Below are positions 7,028-14,051 of a stretch of DNA of 14,051 nucleotides, piece after piece. The translations under genes were made by a program, and so were the position numbers. Source of the stretch: Methylomonas sp. (GTDB taxonomy: Bacteria > Pseudomonadota > Gammaproteobacteria > Methylococcales > Methylomonadaceae). Each line of letters starts with the position of its first letter. Position 1 is the stretch's first letter. The stretch is from the NCBI GenBank assembly GCA_026988195.1, contig JALSLS010000288.1, positions 1-14,051 on the forward strand, written 5' to 3'. The notes beneath the pieces were generated by a model. It was not told where the DNA came from, ran no database searches, and saw only the letters and a program-made list of their open reading frames with translations.

Positions 7028-9304
7028 TTAAAACCCAGAACCAAACGAAAACTGGAAGCTTTGTTCTTGATCTGTCTCTCCTGCATTAAGTGGGTATGCA
7101 AAACTCACAGATAAGGCACCAAAAGGAGAGAGCCATTCGCCCGAAAGCCCCACTGAATACCGCATATTGCTCACATCAAATCCATCACTCACTGTACCTG
7201 CATCAAAAAAAGTACCCACGCGAATTGATTTAACATCTTCAACAAAAGGGATAGGGAAAAATAACTCAGCTTTACCTATTACCTTAGTTGATCCACCAAA
7301 AGGATCATTTCTAGAATCTCTCGGTCCGAGTGTATTGTCATCATAACCACGAACAGACCTTACCCCCCCTGCATAATAATGCTCAAAAAATGGCAAGCTA
7401 TCGGTATTACCATAGCCATCACCATAGGCTGCCTCACCCAGCAATCTAAAGGTCATATCTTTTGCCAAGGGGAAATACATCTGATGTTTATAAGAAACTT
7501 TATAATAAGTTAAATCACTGCCTGGCACGGTAATAAAAGCGGATAACCGCTGTTGAGCACCGTCACTCGGAAAAATAGCTCTATTTAAAGTATCATGTGT
7601 CCAGCCAATTGAAGTGGCGAAAGTTAAATATTTTTCACCATTATTCTGAACAAAGTCAAGAATCTGTTGTGAAGAAAATTCAGACGTTGTTAATGTAGTA
7701 TGTTTAATATCAATATTAAACCGTAAACGATCATTCTCATTTAAGGGTAACCCAAAGTTAAAACTACTATTGATCACATCTGTTGAGAAATTTGCTATAT
7801 TGGCTTGTCCAGCATCTCGTGCACTGTACCCAAGATCATAGCCCATACTGATACCATCTAAAGTAAAATAGGGGTCAAAATATCCAAAATTATACCGTGT
7901 TGATATATCACTGTTATTAAAAGCTAAATTAACTCGTTTTCCTGAGCCAAATATATTATCTTGAGAAACGTTAGCATTAAAGACGATACCTTGTACTTGC
8001 GAAAAACCAACCCCTGCCATCAAATTACCTGAGGATCTTTCAACTACCGTGTAGTTCACATCTATTTGATCAGAAGTCCCTACAACAGGAGGCGTTTCAA
8101 CATTCACTTCCTCAAAATAGCCTAATCGTTGCAACCTAATTTTTGACCGCTCAATCTTCTTTGTCGAAGCCCAGCTAGACTCCATCTGCCTTAATTCCCT
8201 TCTTAATACCTCATCCCTTGTTTTAGTGTTTCCACTCATATTGATCCGGTTTACATAAACACGCTTACCAGGGTCAACAAAAAAAGTCATTTCAACCGTT
8301 TTTGTTTCATTATTAATATTAGGAGCCATATTGACATTGGCAAAAACATAACCTTCTTCACCCAAGCGGTCTGATATTGCTTTTGATGTAGCTGTTGCAT
8401 TTTTTCGTGAAAATATTTCACCTGGCCCGACTTGAACTAGTTTAATAATTTCTTCAGGATCAACCACTAGATTACCTGATACTTTTACCTTTTCAAGGGT
8501 AAATAAATCACCCTCGTTCACATTAACGGTGAGGTAAATCTCTTTTTTATCAGGCGTTATTGCAACTTGAGTGGAATCAATCGAAAACCTTATATATCCA
8601 CGATCTAAATAATAAGAGCGCAATCGCTCTAGGTCTGCTGATAATTTCTGTTTTGAATATTGATCATCTTTTGTATAAAAAGATAACCAGTTGGTTGTTG
8701 CTAATTCAAACTGTTTAAGCAAAGCATCAGTATCATAAACTTTATTGCCCACTATATTAATTTGCTTAATAGTAGCTACACGCCCTTCAGAAATATCAAT
8801 ATTAATACCGACTCGATTACGTGTTAATTTGGTCACTTTAGTCTCAATTTTCAGCCCATATTTACCATGACTAAAATATTGTCTTCTAAGTTCTTGCTCA
8901 ACTTTATCTAATATCTGTTGGTTAAACACTTTACCTTCAGCTAAACCTATCTGTTTAAGTGCTGAAGTCAAATCGTCAGAACTTAAATCTTTATTTCCTT
9001 CAAAGATAATTTTAGCAATTGAGGGGCGTTCAACAACATTAACCACTAATGTTTTCCCTACCTTCTCTAGCGAAATATCTTTAAAAAACCCTGTTTTAAA
9101 TAAGGTTTTAATAGCTGACCCAGCTTTTGAAAGAGCAAAACTTTCACCCACATTCACGGGAAGATAGTTATAAACCGTTCCTGCAGAAATTCTTTGCAAG
9201 CCATTAACTTCAATATTCTCAACGACGAATTGTTCTTCAGCTCTGCTTGTTTGAGAAACAAATATTGTTGCCAAGATCAATGAATGAAATAATTTTTTTG
9301 TCAC
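7028..9304 (-). CDS. bamA: Outer membrane protein assembly factor BamA
   Basis: Central Omp85 component of the BAM complex, which inserts beta-barrel proteins into the outer membrane. A signal peptide covers residues 1-22 (cleavage after TSRA). Five POTRA domains follow at about 26-93, 94-173, 177-265, 268-345 and 348-423. The 16-strand barrel runs from about 426 to the end. The loop-6 motif reads VRGY (651-654) within GGVRSVRGYDDNTLGPR; E. coli has VRGF. The protein ends in Phe (SFGSGF), the usual C-terminal signature of an outer-membrane barrel. The length of 758 residues is slightly below E. coli (about 810). The start is GTG at 9304; it gives a good signal peptide but no strong ribosome site is visible. 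The gene lies 36 bp downstream of epmA, where rseP is expected in many relatives. Confidence 0.97.
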   Translation of the reverse strand: MTKKLFHSLILATIFVSQTSRAEEQFVVENIEVNGLQRISAGTVYNYLPVNVGESFALSKAGSAIKTLFKTGFFKDISLEKVGKTLVVNVVERPSIAKIIFEGNKDLSSDDLTSALKQIGLAEGKVFNQQILDKVEQELRRQYFSHGKYGLKIETKVTKLTRNRVGINIDISEGRVATIKQINIVGNKVYDTDALLKQFELATTNWLSFYTKDDQYSKQKLSADLERLRSYYLDRGYIRFSIDSTQVAITPDKKEIYLTVNVNEGDLFTLEKVKVSGNLVVDPEEIIKLVQVGPGEIFSRKNATATSKAISDRLGEEGYVFANVNMAPNINNETKTVEMTFFVDPGKRVYVNRINMSGNTKTRDEVLRRELRQMESSWASTKKIERSKIRLQRLGYFEEVNVETPPVVGTSDQIDVNYTVVERSSGNLMAGVGFSQVQGIVFNANVSQDNIFGSGKRVNLAFNNSDISTRYNFGYFDPYFTLDGISMGYDLGYSARDAGQANIANFSTDVINSSFNFGLPLNENDRLRFNIDIKHTTLTTSEFSSQQILDFVQNNGEKYLTFATSIGWTHDTLNRAIFPSDGAQQRLSAFITVPGSDLTYYKVSYKHQMYFPLAKDMTFRLLGEAAYGDGYGNTDSLPFFEHYYAGGVRSVRGYDDNTLGPRDSRNDPFGGSTKVIGKAELFFPIPFVEDVKSIRVGTFFDAGTVSDGFDVSNMRYSVGLSGEWLSPFGALSVSFAYPLNAGETDQEQSFQFSFGSGF

Positions 9305-9340
9305 AAGTCTAGTATTCAGGTTAAATTTTTAAAAATTATA

Positions 9341-10315
9341 TCATGCCCTTCCAAAAGGGAAGGCAATTACATCCGCTAATGACTCAGTACTACAAACTGT
9401 CATTAACAGCCTGTCTAAACCTAAGGCAACCCCACTACAGTCTGGTAAACCTGATCGTAATGCAGCCAGAAATTTATCATCTTTTATAACAACAGCTAAT
9501 CCTTTCTTTTTTCTTACTTTATTTTCTTGGTCAAATCGTTGCTCTTGCTCAATCACATCGGACAACTCAAAAAAACCATTTCCAATTTCAATACCCCTAA
9601 TAAAAACTTCAAACCTATCTGAAACCAGAGGGTTCTGCTTATTTATTCTTGCTAAAGACGATTGAATTGCAGGATAGCCATAAACCATACAAAGCATTTG
9701 GCTTTCTAGGCTAGGCTGAACCTTATAACTAAAAATAAAATCTAGCCACATTGAGTGATCATCTTCACAAAGTAACACGGCATCTTTTATTCCATTTTTG
9801 TCAGCATATTCAGCATAACTTTGCTGACAAAAAACCAAGGGATTTAACCCTGTCACTTGTTCAAAAACGTTTTTATAACTTATTTTCTGTACTTTATTAA
9901 GAGGATGCCCATTCACTTTAGCCACCAACTCAACGACCTCATCCATTAGCTGATCCAATGTAAAATCTACTCTATACCATTCAAGAATAGAAAACTCAGG
10001 ATTATGAAATCGCCCAACTTCAGCATTTCTAAAGGCTTTGCAAATTTGAAAAATAGATCCGCTTCCAGCTGCTAACAACCTTTTCATAGCAAATTCTGGA
10101 GAGGTTTGTAAAAACATCTGTTTATTTTTCGGTTCACAATGATAAAAACTAGAAAAAAAATCCAGCTGAGGATCTGTTCCTGTAGCTGAACACAGCAAAG
10201 GGGTTTCTACCTCAAGTACTTTTTTTTCTACAAAAAAGGCTCTTATCCTTTCAAGCATTAACGCTCTTTGGCGCAATGCTTTTAAATCAGCGCTTGGCTT
10301 CCAGGATTCCTGCAC
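9341..10315 (-). CDS. epmA: EF-P--(R)-beta-lysine ligase
   Basis: Class II lysyl-tRNA synthetase paralogue (also called PoxA, GenX or YjeA) that activates (R)-beta-lysine with ATP and attaches it to Lys34 of EF-P instead of to tRNA. At 324 residues it has only the catalytic core; the N-terminal anticodon-binding OB domain of LysRS is absent, as expected for the family. Visible blocks are VETPLL (motif 1 region, about 36-41), FRNAEVGRFHNPEF (95-108, motif 2), GIEIGNGFFEL (241-251) and GVALGLDRLLM (295-305, motif 3). The GTG start overlaps the last base of the efp stop codon (TAGTG), so translation is coupled to the substrate gene. The downstream neighbour bamA is only 36 bp away. Its partner epmB is on the opposite strand across the efp promoter region. 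Confidence 0.97.
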   Translation of the reverse strand: MQESWKPSADLKALRQRALMLERIRAFFVEKKVLEVETPLLCSATGTDPQLDFFSSFYHCEPKNKQMFLQTSPEFAMKRLLAAGSGSIFQICKAFRNAEVGRFHNPEFSILEWYRVDFTLDQLMDEVVELVAKVNGHPLNKVQKISYKNVFEQVTGLNPLVFCQQSYAEYADKNGIKDAVLLCEDDHSMWLDFIFSYKVQPSLESQMLCMVYGYPAIQSSLARINKQNPLVSDRFEVFIRGIEIGNGFFELSDVIEQEQRFDQENKVRKKKGLAVVIKDDKFLAALRSGLPDCSGVALGLDRLLMTVCSTESLADVIAFPFGRA

Positions 10316-10884
10316 TAGTCTTTTACTCGAGAAACATACTCTCCTGTACGCGTATCTATTCTAATCATTTCACCAATTTGAATAAATAATGGCACTCTAA
10401 CCACTGCACCTGACTCCATTGTTGCAGGCTTTCCACCCCCCCCAGAAGTATCACCTTTAAGCCCTGGGTCAGTTTCTGTAACCGCTAATTCAACAAAATT
10501 AGGTGGTACAACAGATATAGGATTATCATTCCATAAAGTCATAGTACAAATATCTTGTTCTTTCAACCACTTAACAACAGCCTCAACCGCATTACTGTCG
10601 GCCTGATATTGCTCAAAAGTATCAGGCACCATAAAATGCCAAAATTCACCATCAGAGTATAAAAATTGTACTTCTATATCCATAACATCAGCACTTTCGA
10701 CTGATTCACCTGACTTAAAAGTACGCTCTATAACGCGCCCATTGCTTAGGTTTCTGATTTTTACTCTGTTAAAAGCTTGGCCTTTTCCTGGCTTGATAAA
10801 CTCATTTTCAATAATTGCACATGGGTCTTGATCCAACATGATTTTAAGACCTGCTTTAAATTCACTCGTACTATATCTAGCCAT
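10315..10884 (-). CDS. efp: Elongation factor P
   Basis: tRNA-shaped factor that enters the ribosomal E site and promotes peptide bond formation at consecutive prolines. The 189 residues give the normal three-domain length: a KOW-like N-terminal domain (about 1-63) and two OB-fold domains. The modification site Lys34 lies in IKPGKGQAF, matching the EpmA/EpmB type (the EarP rhamnosylation type has Arg here). The signature GDTSGGGGKPATMESGAVV is near the start of domain III. The ATG at 10884 has GAGG about 5-6 nt upstream. A 103-bp MITE-like element begins 23 bp upstream of the start codon, so the message probably carries that element in its leader. The last base of the stop codon is shared with the epmA start. 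Confidence 0.98.
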   Translation of the reverse strand: MARYSTSEFKAGLKIMLDQDPCAIIENEFIKPGKGQAFNRVKIRNLSNGRVIERTFKSGESVESADVMDIEVQFLYSDGEFWHFMVPDTFEQYQADSNAVEAVVKWLKEQDICTMTLWNDNPISVVPPNFVELAVTETDPGLKGDTSGGGGKPATMESGAVVRVPLFIQIGEMIRIDTRTGEYVSRVKD

Positions 10885-10907
10885 TTTTTCCTCAAATATA
10901 CAAATAG

Positions 10908-11010
10908 GTAACCATTCAGTCCCTCTCTTTGGAAAAGAGGGGTTAGGGAAGATTTTATTAGAAAAATCCCCCTCAATCCCCCTTTTTCAAAGAGGGAAGT
11001 GAACGGTTAC
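10908..11010 (+). mobile_element. MITE-like element, copy 2 (in efp leader)
   Basis: A 103-bp element, inverted relative to 578-681 and about 90% identical to it. Its inverted ends are GTAACCATTCAGTCCCTCTC on the left and GTAACCGTTCACTTCCCTC read inward from the right. It is flanked by ACAAATAG (10900-10907) and ACAAACAG (11011-11018), an 8-bp direct repeat with one mismatch, consistent with a target-site duplication. It has no coding capacity of its own. GTAA ends and the 8-bp duplication point to IS66-type mobilisation, by inference. It sits between the efp ribosome site and any promoter in the efp-epmB divergent region. Confidence 0.75.
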
Positions 11011-11021
11011 ACAAACAGTGG

Positions 11022-11050
11022 TTTATACCTAATACTTTGCACGGTTAAAA
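11022..11050 (-). promoter_or_regulatory. Candidate promoter for efp-epmA-bamA
   Basis: On the minus strand, TATAAA (11027-11022) lies 17 bp downstream of TTTTAA (11050-11045), a weak -35. The -35 sits inside a perfect 14-bp palindrome, GTTAAAATTTTAAC (11044-11057). Transcription would start near 11015 and run straight through the MITE-like element, giving a leader of about 130 nt before the efp ATG. This was judged by eye; other AT-rich hexamers in the gap are nearly as good. Confidence 0.25.
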
Positions 11051-11186
11051 TTTTAACATTTATATTAAATTGTTTTTTAACAAAGCACTGAAACAGACAC
11101 ATAGCGCGAGCTATACAACTTTCAGCACCGCCAATATCAGCAAAAACAAGTAATAGAAACCGAAAACATGACCACACGGAGTATAT

Positions 11187-11192
11187 TATAAT
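11187..11192 (+). promoter_or_regulatory. Candidate -10 box for epmB
   Basis: A consensus TATAAT lies about 50 bp upstream of the epmB TTG start. No good -35 hexamer is found 16-18 bp further upstream (AAACAT and neighbours), so an activator may be needed or the match may be chance. Apart from this box, the MITE and the weak efp promoter, the 10885-11240 gap contains nothing recognisable. Confidence 0.3.
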
Positions 11193-11240
11193 AGAGCTAT
11201 CCAACGATAGAAACAAAACAGTCACGCTATAGGAAAAAAC

Positions 11241-12227
11241 TTGCTTCAAAAGACCCCAAAATGGCAACAGGAAATTGCAGAAGGATTTAATAATATTGCT
11301 GAAATTTGTGAATATTTAAACATCATTCAAATAAGCTCTGAGTCCATAGATCCTCAACCTGACTTCCCTCTACGTGTCCCCCGCAACTTTGTTGATCGAA
11401 TGAAGAAAGGAGATTTAAATGATCCTCTCCTTAAACAAATTTTACCGATCCAAAGTGAGTTATTAAAGACTCCTGGTTATACCCATGACCCCGTTGGGGA
11501 TTTAGAATCAATGCCCGAAACAGGTGTTATACATAAATACTTTGGTCGCGTCCTGCTTATTACTACCGGTAGTTGCGCTATTAATTGCCGATACTGCTTC
11601 CGAAGAAACTTTCCCTATAATGACTTTCAACTAAGCACTAAAAAACAGCTTGCTGCCATTAATTATATTGCAACACAACAGGATATTTCGGAGGTTATTT
11701 TAAGTGGTGGCGACCCTTTATTACTTAACGATCAAAAACTGTTAAGTTTAATCCACAAAATAGAAGCTATTCCTCATATAAAAAGAATTCGAATTCATAG
11801 CCGTATCCCTATTGTATTGCCTAGCAGAATCACCACTGAACTTTGTGAAAGTCTCTCAAAAATAAAAAAAGATTTAATTATGGTTGTTCATTCAAATCAT
11901 GAAAACGAATTAAATAGCCAAGTAAAACATGCCTGTGAAAACCTAAAATCTGCCAATATCACCTTACTAAATCAGGCCGTTATCTTGAAGGGTGTTAATA
12001 ATACAGTGGTACAGCTGTGTAACTTACATGAAAAACTTTTTACTTTTAGCATCATGCCTTACTACCTTCACTTACTTGATAAAGCTTCTGGCACAGCTCA
12101 TTTTGAAGTCAATCAAGCTGAGGCAATACATTTAATGGATCAAGTAAAAAGAAAATTACCCGGATATTTAGTTCCAAAACTGGTTAGAGAACAAGCAGGT
12201 GTCGCTAATAAAATTATTATTGCCTAA
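11241..12227 (+). CDS. epmB: EF-P beta-lysylation protein, lysine 2,3-aminomutase-like
   Basis: Radical SAM, PLP-dependent aminomutase (YjeK) that converts L-alpha-lysine to (R)-beta-lysine, the substrate EpmA places on EF-P. The 4Fe-4S motif is CAINCRYCF with Cys112, Cys116 and Cys119. Before it is the family block DFPLRVPRNFVDRMKKGDLNDPLLKQ and the segment DPVGDLESMPETGVIHKYFGR. After it come SGGDPLLL (SAM-binding region) and RIRIHSRIPIVLP. The C-terminal PGYLVPKLVREQAG is typical, and Lys324 near the end may be the PLP lysine by analogy with the E. coli tail. The length is 328, close to E. coli (342). The start is TTG, the first start codon after an upstream stop, with AGGA 6 nt before it. 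It is divergent from efp-epmA. Confidence 0.96.
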   Translation: MLQKTPKWQQEIAEGFNNIAEICEYLNIIQISSESIDPQPDFPLRVPRNFVDRMKKGDLNDPLLKQILPIQSELLKTPGYTHDPVGDLESMPETGVIHKYFGRVLLITTGSCAINCRYCFRRNFPYNDFQLSTKKQLAAINYIATQQDISEVILSGGDPLLLNDQKLLSLIHKIEAIPHIKRIRIHSRIPIVLPSRITTELCESLSKIKKDLIMVVHSNHENELNSQVKHACENLKSANITLLNQAVILKGVNNTVVQLCNLHEKLFTFSIMPYYLHLLDKASGTAHFEVNQAEAIHLMDQVKRKLPGYLVPKLVREQAGVANKIIIA

Positions 12228-12294
12228 GGCACTTCCTAAGTTCTTATTCTGACATAAAATGGACGTATCTATTCAGCTTGTGAGCAGACAACGA

Positions 12295-12560
12295 TGATGT
12301 AGGAGCGTCCGCCCCCGGCGCGAATAAAATAAAGCTCTTTTCTCTGAAACTATCAATTACCTTCGCGCCGACTAGTGCATGGACAGATATTTGCTCCTGC
12401 AATATCTGCATTCACTACATCCATGTAGATTATGCACGTAGGTAGAGCAATGCACTAGGGCAGGACGCCCGTAGGTAGAATAATGCAGGAGCTATTATCG
12501 AGGAGCAATTGCCGAGGGCGGACGCTCTTACAAAGCATTTCACTACAGATGCTGAATAGT
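12295..12560 (+). repeat. REP-like dispersed repeat, copy B (long composite form)
   Basis: It starts with the REP head GTAGGAGCGTCCGCCC (from 12299, palindrome to 12323) and matches copy A (430-569, inverted) through GACTAGTGCATGGACAG to GCTCCT at 12398. Copy A then passes directly into TACGAAGCATTTCACTA, but here about 130 bp (12399-12527) intervenes before TACAAAGCATTTCACTA. The extra part ends in an inverted REP (GCCGAGGGCGGACGCTCTTAC, 12511-12531 less its last base), so 12299-12531 is bounded by two inverted REP units like a BIME. It also holds two 17-bp direct repeats, GTAGGTAGAGCAATGCA (12438-12454) and GTAGGTAGAATAATGCA (12471-12487). CTAGTGCAT (12372-12380) pairs with ATGCACTAG (12450-12458). 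It fills most of the 12228-12695 gap; I see no ORF or clear terminator in the remainder. Confidence 0.7.
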
Positions 12561-12695
12561 TACCAATGAACTAAATCCAGAATTGTTTCATCTGCTCAAA
12601 AAAACCTGAATTATACTCTTGGTTATTTTTATTTTTTCAGGAAAATACGCTAAACTAAAACATGTATCTTGGTTGCAAAAATATAACACCTCTGT

Positions 12696-14051
12696 ATGGC
12701 AATATCTAAACTTCCCTTTAATCTACTATCTAATGAGGTCAGTATATGGCTAACTTCAATAGAACAACACAACAATGCAAAATTAGCGATTGAGTTAAAT
12801 GATGTAGCAAAGTTATTACGGAAAGATAAAACTCATCCAAGCGCCACTTTAAAAGCACTGATACAGCTATTACCATCGATACTACAGACCTGCAATACCA
12901 TTGAATCATCCTTTTTAAGTAAGTCTGAACCTCAAAAGTACCCCCTAAAAGTGATACGGCTCTGTATTCAATTATTAAGAAATACAGCACTTGCCGCATG
13001 CAATACCGGTGAATTTGATAATTTACCTGAGACAGAGAAAAGTCTTAGCATTTACATAGCTCTACAGCTAATAGGTCACTCCCAACGGTTGAGCGCAGTA
13101 TTTCACGAACCGCCGTCATCTTCACTATGGAAACAAACGGGGCAAATTTATAATTTAGCCTTGCAAACAAAAATTAATCAAGATGAAGTAAAACACTCAA
13201 TAAGCCAATTTAAAGACCAGCTATCTATTGAGTCAGTTTTAAAACGAAATATACTTTTTAATCTATTTACCCCCTATCGCTATTCAGATAAACAAATAAA
13301 AGAATTATTTTTAATATCTAATTCATTGGCTGATACATTAGATTTGAACACTCCTCCATCTTCTTCATCCATTAATTTATTTTATTGGGATTCGGCAAGT
13401 AACAATACACCCAATACCATAAACACCACCCAACCATGCCAGCAGGTTTATATCAGCATTAATACTCATAAATTACTGGTGACCATGCAAATGGATAACT
13501 TTATCTGTAATCTTGATAAAGAGCTTATTTTAAGACAAATTGAGCATTTATCAGCCTATCAATCAATTATAGATACCCCTATTCCCTCGGCTCCAACCAT
13601 TTCTCACCTATTGACTGGTTTTAATAACATTTCCGAACACCTTAACAAGGTGAGCACTCTTCAAAAAATCCAGCATTTAAGTACCCAAGTTACCTCCAAC
13701 GAACCCTTAAGCATTCAATCAAAGCAAGAAAAATACGACGGTTTAAATGCCCCTCCCATCGTTGCGTATTCCTCTAACAACAAAAATTTACTGTCTAACG
13801 CTAAACCAGTAAAAACACTTCAGGTTAGTAATGAAAAGTATATTATTGCTGAAACGAGCTTTATAGAATGTAATATTGGTGATCTTGCTTTGCTTTGCCA
13901 TCATAATCTAACGAATAAGATAGGTGTTATTAGGCAAGTAAAAATAACAAATGCCTCGAAAACGGTTCATATTCTTATTGAAGAAATCCAAGGAGTCCCT
14001 ACCACTCAAACAAAAGATAATGAATTTATTAGTGTTAGTAGTGAAAACACT
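12696..14051 (+). CDS. Unrecognised large protein, N-terminal 452 residues (3' end outside window)
   Basis: The frame is open for 452 codons from the ATG at 12696 to the right edge. An in-frame TAA lies 9 nt upstream of that ATG, and no other start precedes it. No convincing ribosome site is visible (the upstream bases are ACACCTCTGT). I do not recognise the family firmly. The first 200 or so residues look helical and hydrophilic without a signal peptide or membrane segment (for example LAIELNDVAKLLRKDKTHPSA). Residues about 205-300 are mixed, about 310-370 are Ser/Asn/Gln-rich and probably a linker. From about 372 a beta-rich segment begins, with IGDLALL (394-400) and KIGVIRQVKI, a pattern reminiscent of PilZ-like beta barrels in cytoplasmic signalling proteins; that comparison is weak. 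Codon use looks like the neighbours. The gene is on the same strand as epmB but 468 bp away, beyond the long REP repeat, so it is probably a separate unit. Confidence 0.8.
   Translation, partial: MAISKLPFNLLSNEVSIWLTSIEQHNNAKLAIELNDVAKLLRKDKTHPSATLKALIQLLPSILQTCNTIESSFLSKSEPQKYPLKVIRLCIQLLRNTALAACNTGEFDNLPETEKSLSIYIALQLIGHSQRLSAVFHEPPSSSLWKQTGQIYNLALQTKINQDEVKHSISQFKDQLSIESVLKRNILFNLFTPYRYSDKQIKELFLISNSLADTLDLNTPPSSSSINLFYWDSASNNTPNTINTTQPCQQVYISINTHKLLVTMQMDNFICNLDKELILRQIEHLSAYQSIIDTPIPSAPTISHLLTGFNNISEHLNKVSTLQKIQHLSTQVTSNEPLSIQSKQEKYDGLNAPPIVAYSSNNKNLLSNAKPVKTLQVSNEKYIIAETSFIECNIGDLALLCHHNLTNKIGVIRQVKITNASKTVHILIEEIQGVPTTQTKDNEFISVSSENT

Noticed and set aside
10761..10976. 71-codon minus-strand frame across the efp start and the MITE
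   Set aside because: Shares DNA with efp in another frame and begins inside the repeat element; no family features.
11007..11267. 86-codon minus-strand frame in the efp-epmB gap
   Set aside because: It overlaps the epmB start and the MITE end, has no convincing ribosome site, and the hydrophobic Cys-rich protein looks like chance translation.
12299..12531. Possible CRISPR array from the repeated short units
   Set aside because: Only two 17-bp direct repeats with one short spacer, lying inside a dispersed repeat, and no cas genes nearby.
12739..12999. 86-codon minus-strand frame
   Set aside because: Antisense to the long open frame starting at 12696, which is much longer and has consistent codon use.

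Overview
The window is AT-rich chromosomal DNA from a Gram-negative gammaproteobacterium. It carries lipid A and outer-membrane assembly genes (lpxA, bamA, skp), a gammaproteobacterial-type DnaE with a degenerate PHP motif, and the complete EpmA/EpmB/EF-P beta-lysylation set. A low-GC Methylococcales-like methanotroph or relative fits the HDOD protein and the style of dispersed repeats, but that placement is an inference. No phage, CRISPR, tRNA or rRNA genes are visible.

Layout. At the left edge is the 3' end of an HDOD-domain gene on the plus strand (2-373). It converges on a long minus-strand gene train, read right to left: efp (10884-10315), epmA (10315-9341), bamA (9304-7028), skp (6789-6277), fabZ (6251-5808), lpxA (5806-5036), rnhB (5039-4470) and dnaE (4216-725). 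On the plus strand, divergent from efp, is epmB (11241-12227). It is followed by a repeat-filled gap and by a large unrecognised gene (12696 onward) that runs off the right edge.

How the genes work together. EpmB makes (R)-beta-lysine, EpmA attaches it to Lys34 of EF-P, and EF-P relieves ribosome stalling at proline runs; all three genes sit around one intergenic region. BamA and Skp fold outer-membrane proteins. FabZ and LpxA share the 3-hydroxyacyl-ACP pool for phospholipid and lipid A synthesis. RnhB and DnaE act in DNA maintenance and replication. The block resembles the widespread rseP-bamA-skp-lpxD-fabZ-lpxA-lpxB-rnhB-dnaE-accA order, but rseP, lpxD, lpxB and accA are missing from it and efp-epmA sits where rseP is expected.

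Most notable points. (1) rnhB has no ATG, GTG or TTG upstream of its essential DEVGRG motif; the best start is ATA inside an ATAA overlap with the lpxA stop. (2) Two copies of a MITE of about 104 bp with GTAA-type inverted ends are each flanked by near-perfect 8-bp direct repeats; one lies 23 bp upstream of the efp start codon. (3) REP-like GTAG-headed repeats occur in two distant gaps, one with an extra segment of about 130 bp, and a 71-bp near-perfect hairpin lies between rnhB and dnaE. (4) LpxA has Met at the acyl-chain ruler position, which predicts C10-type lipid A acylation.
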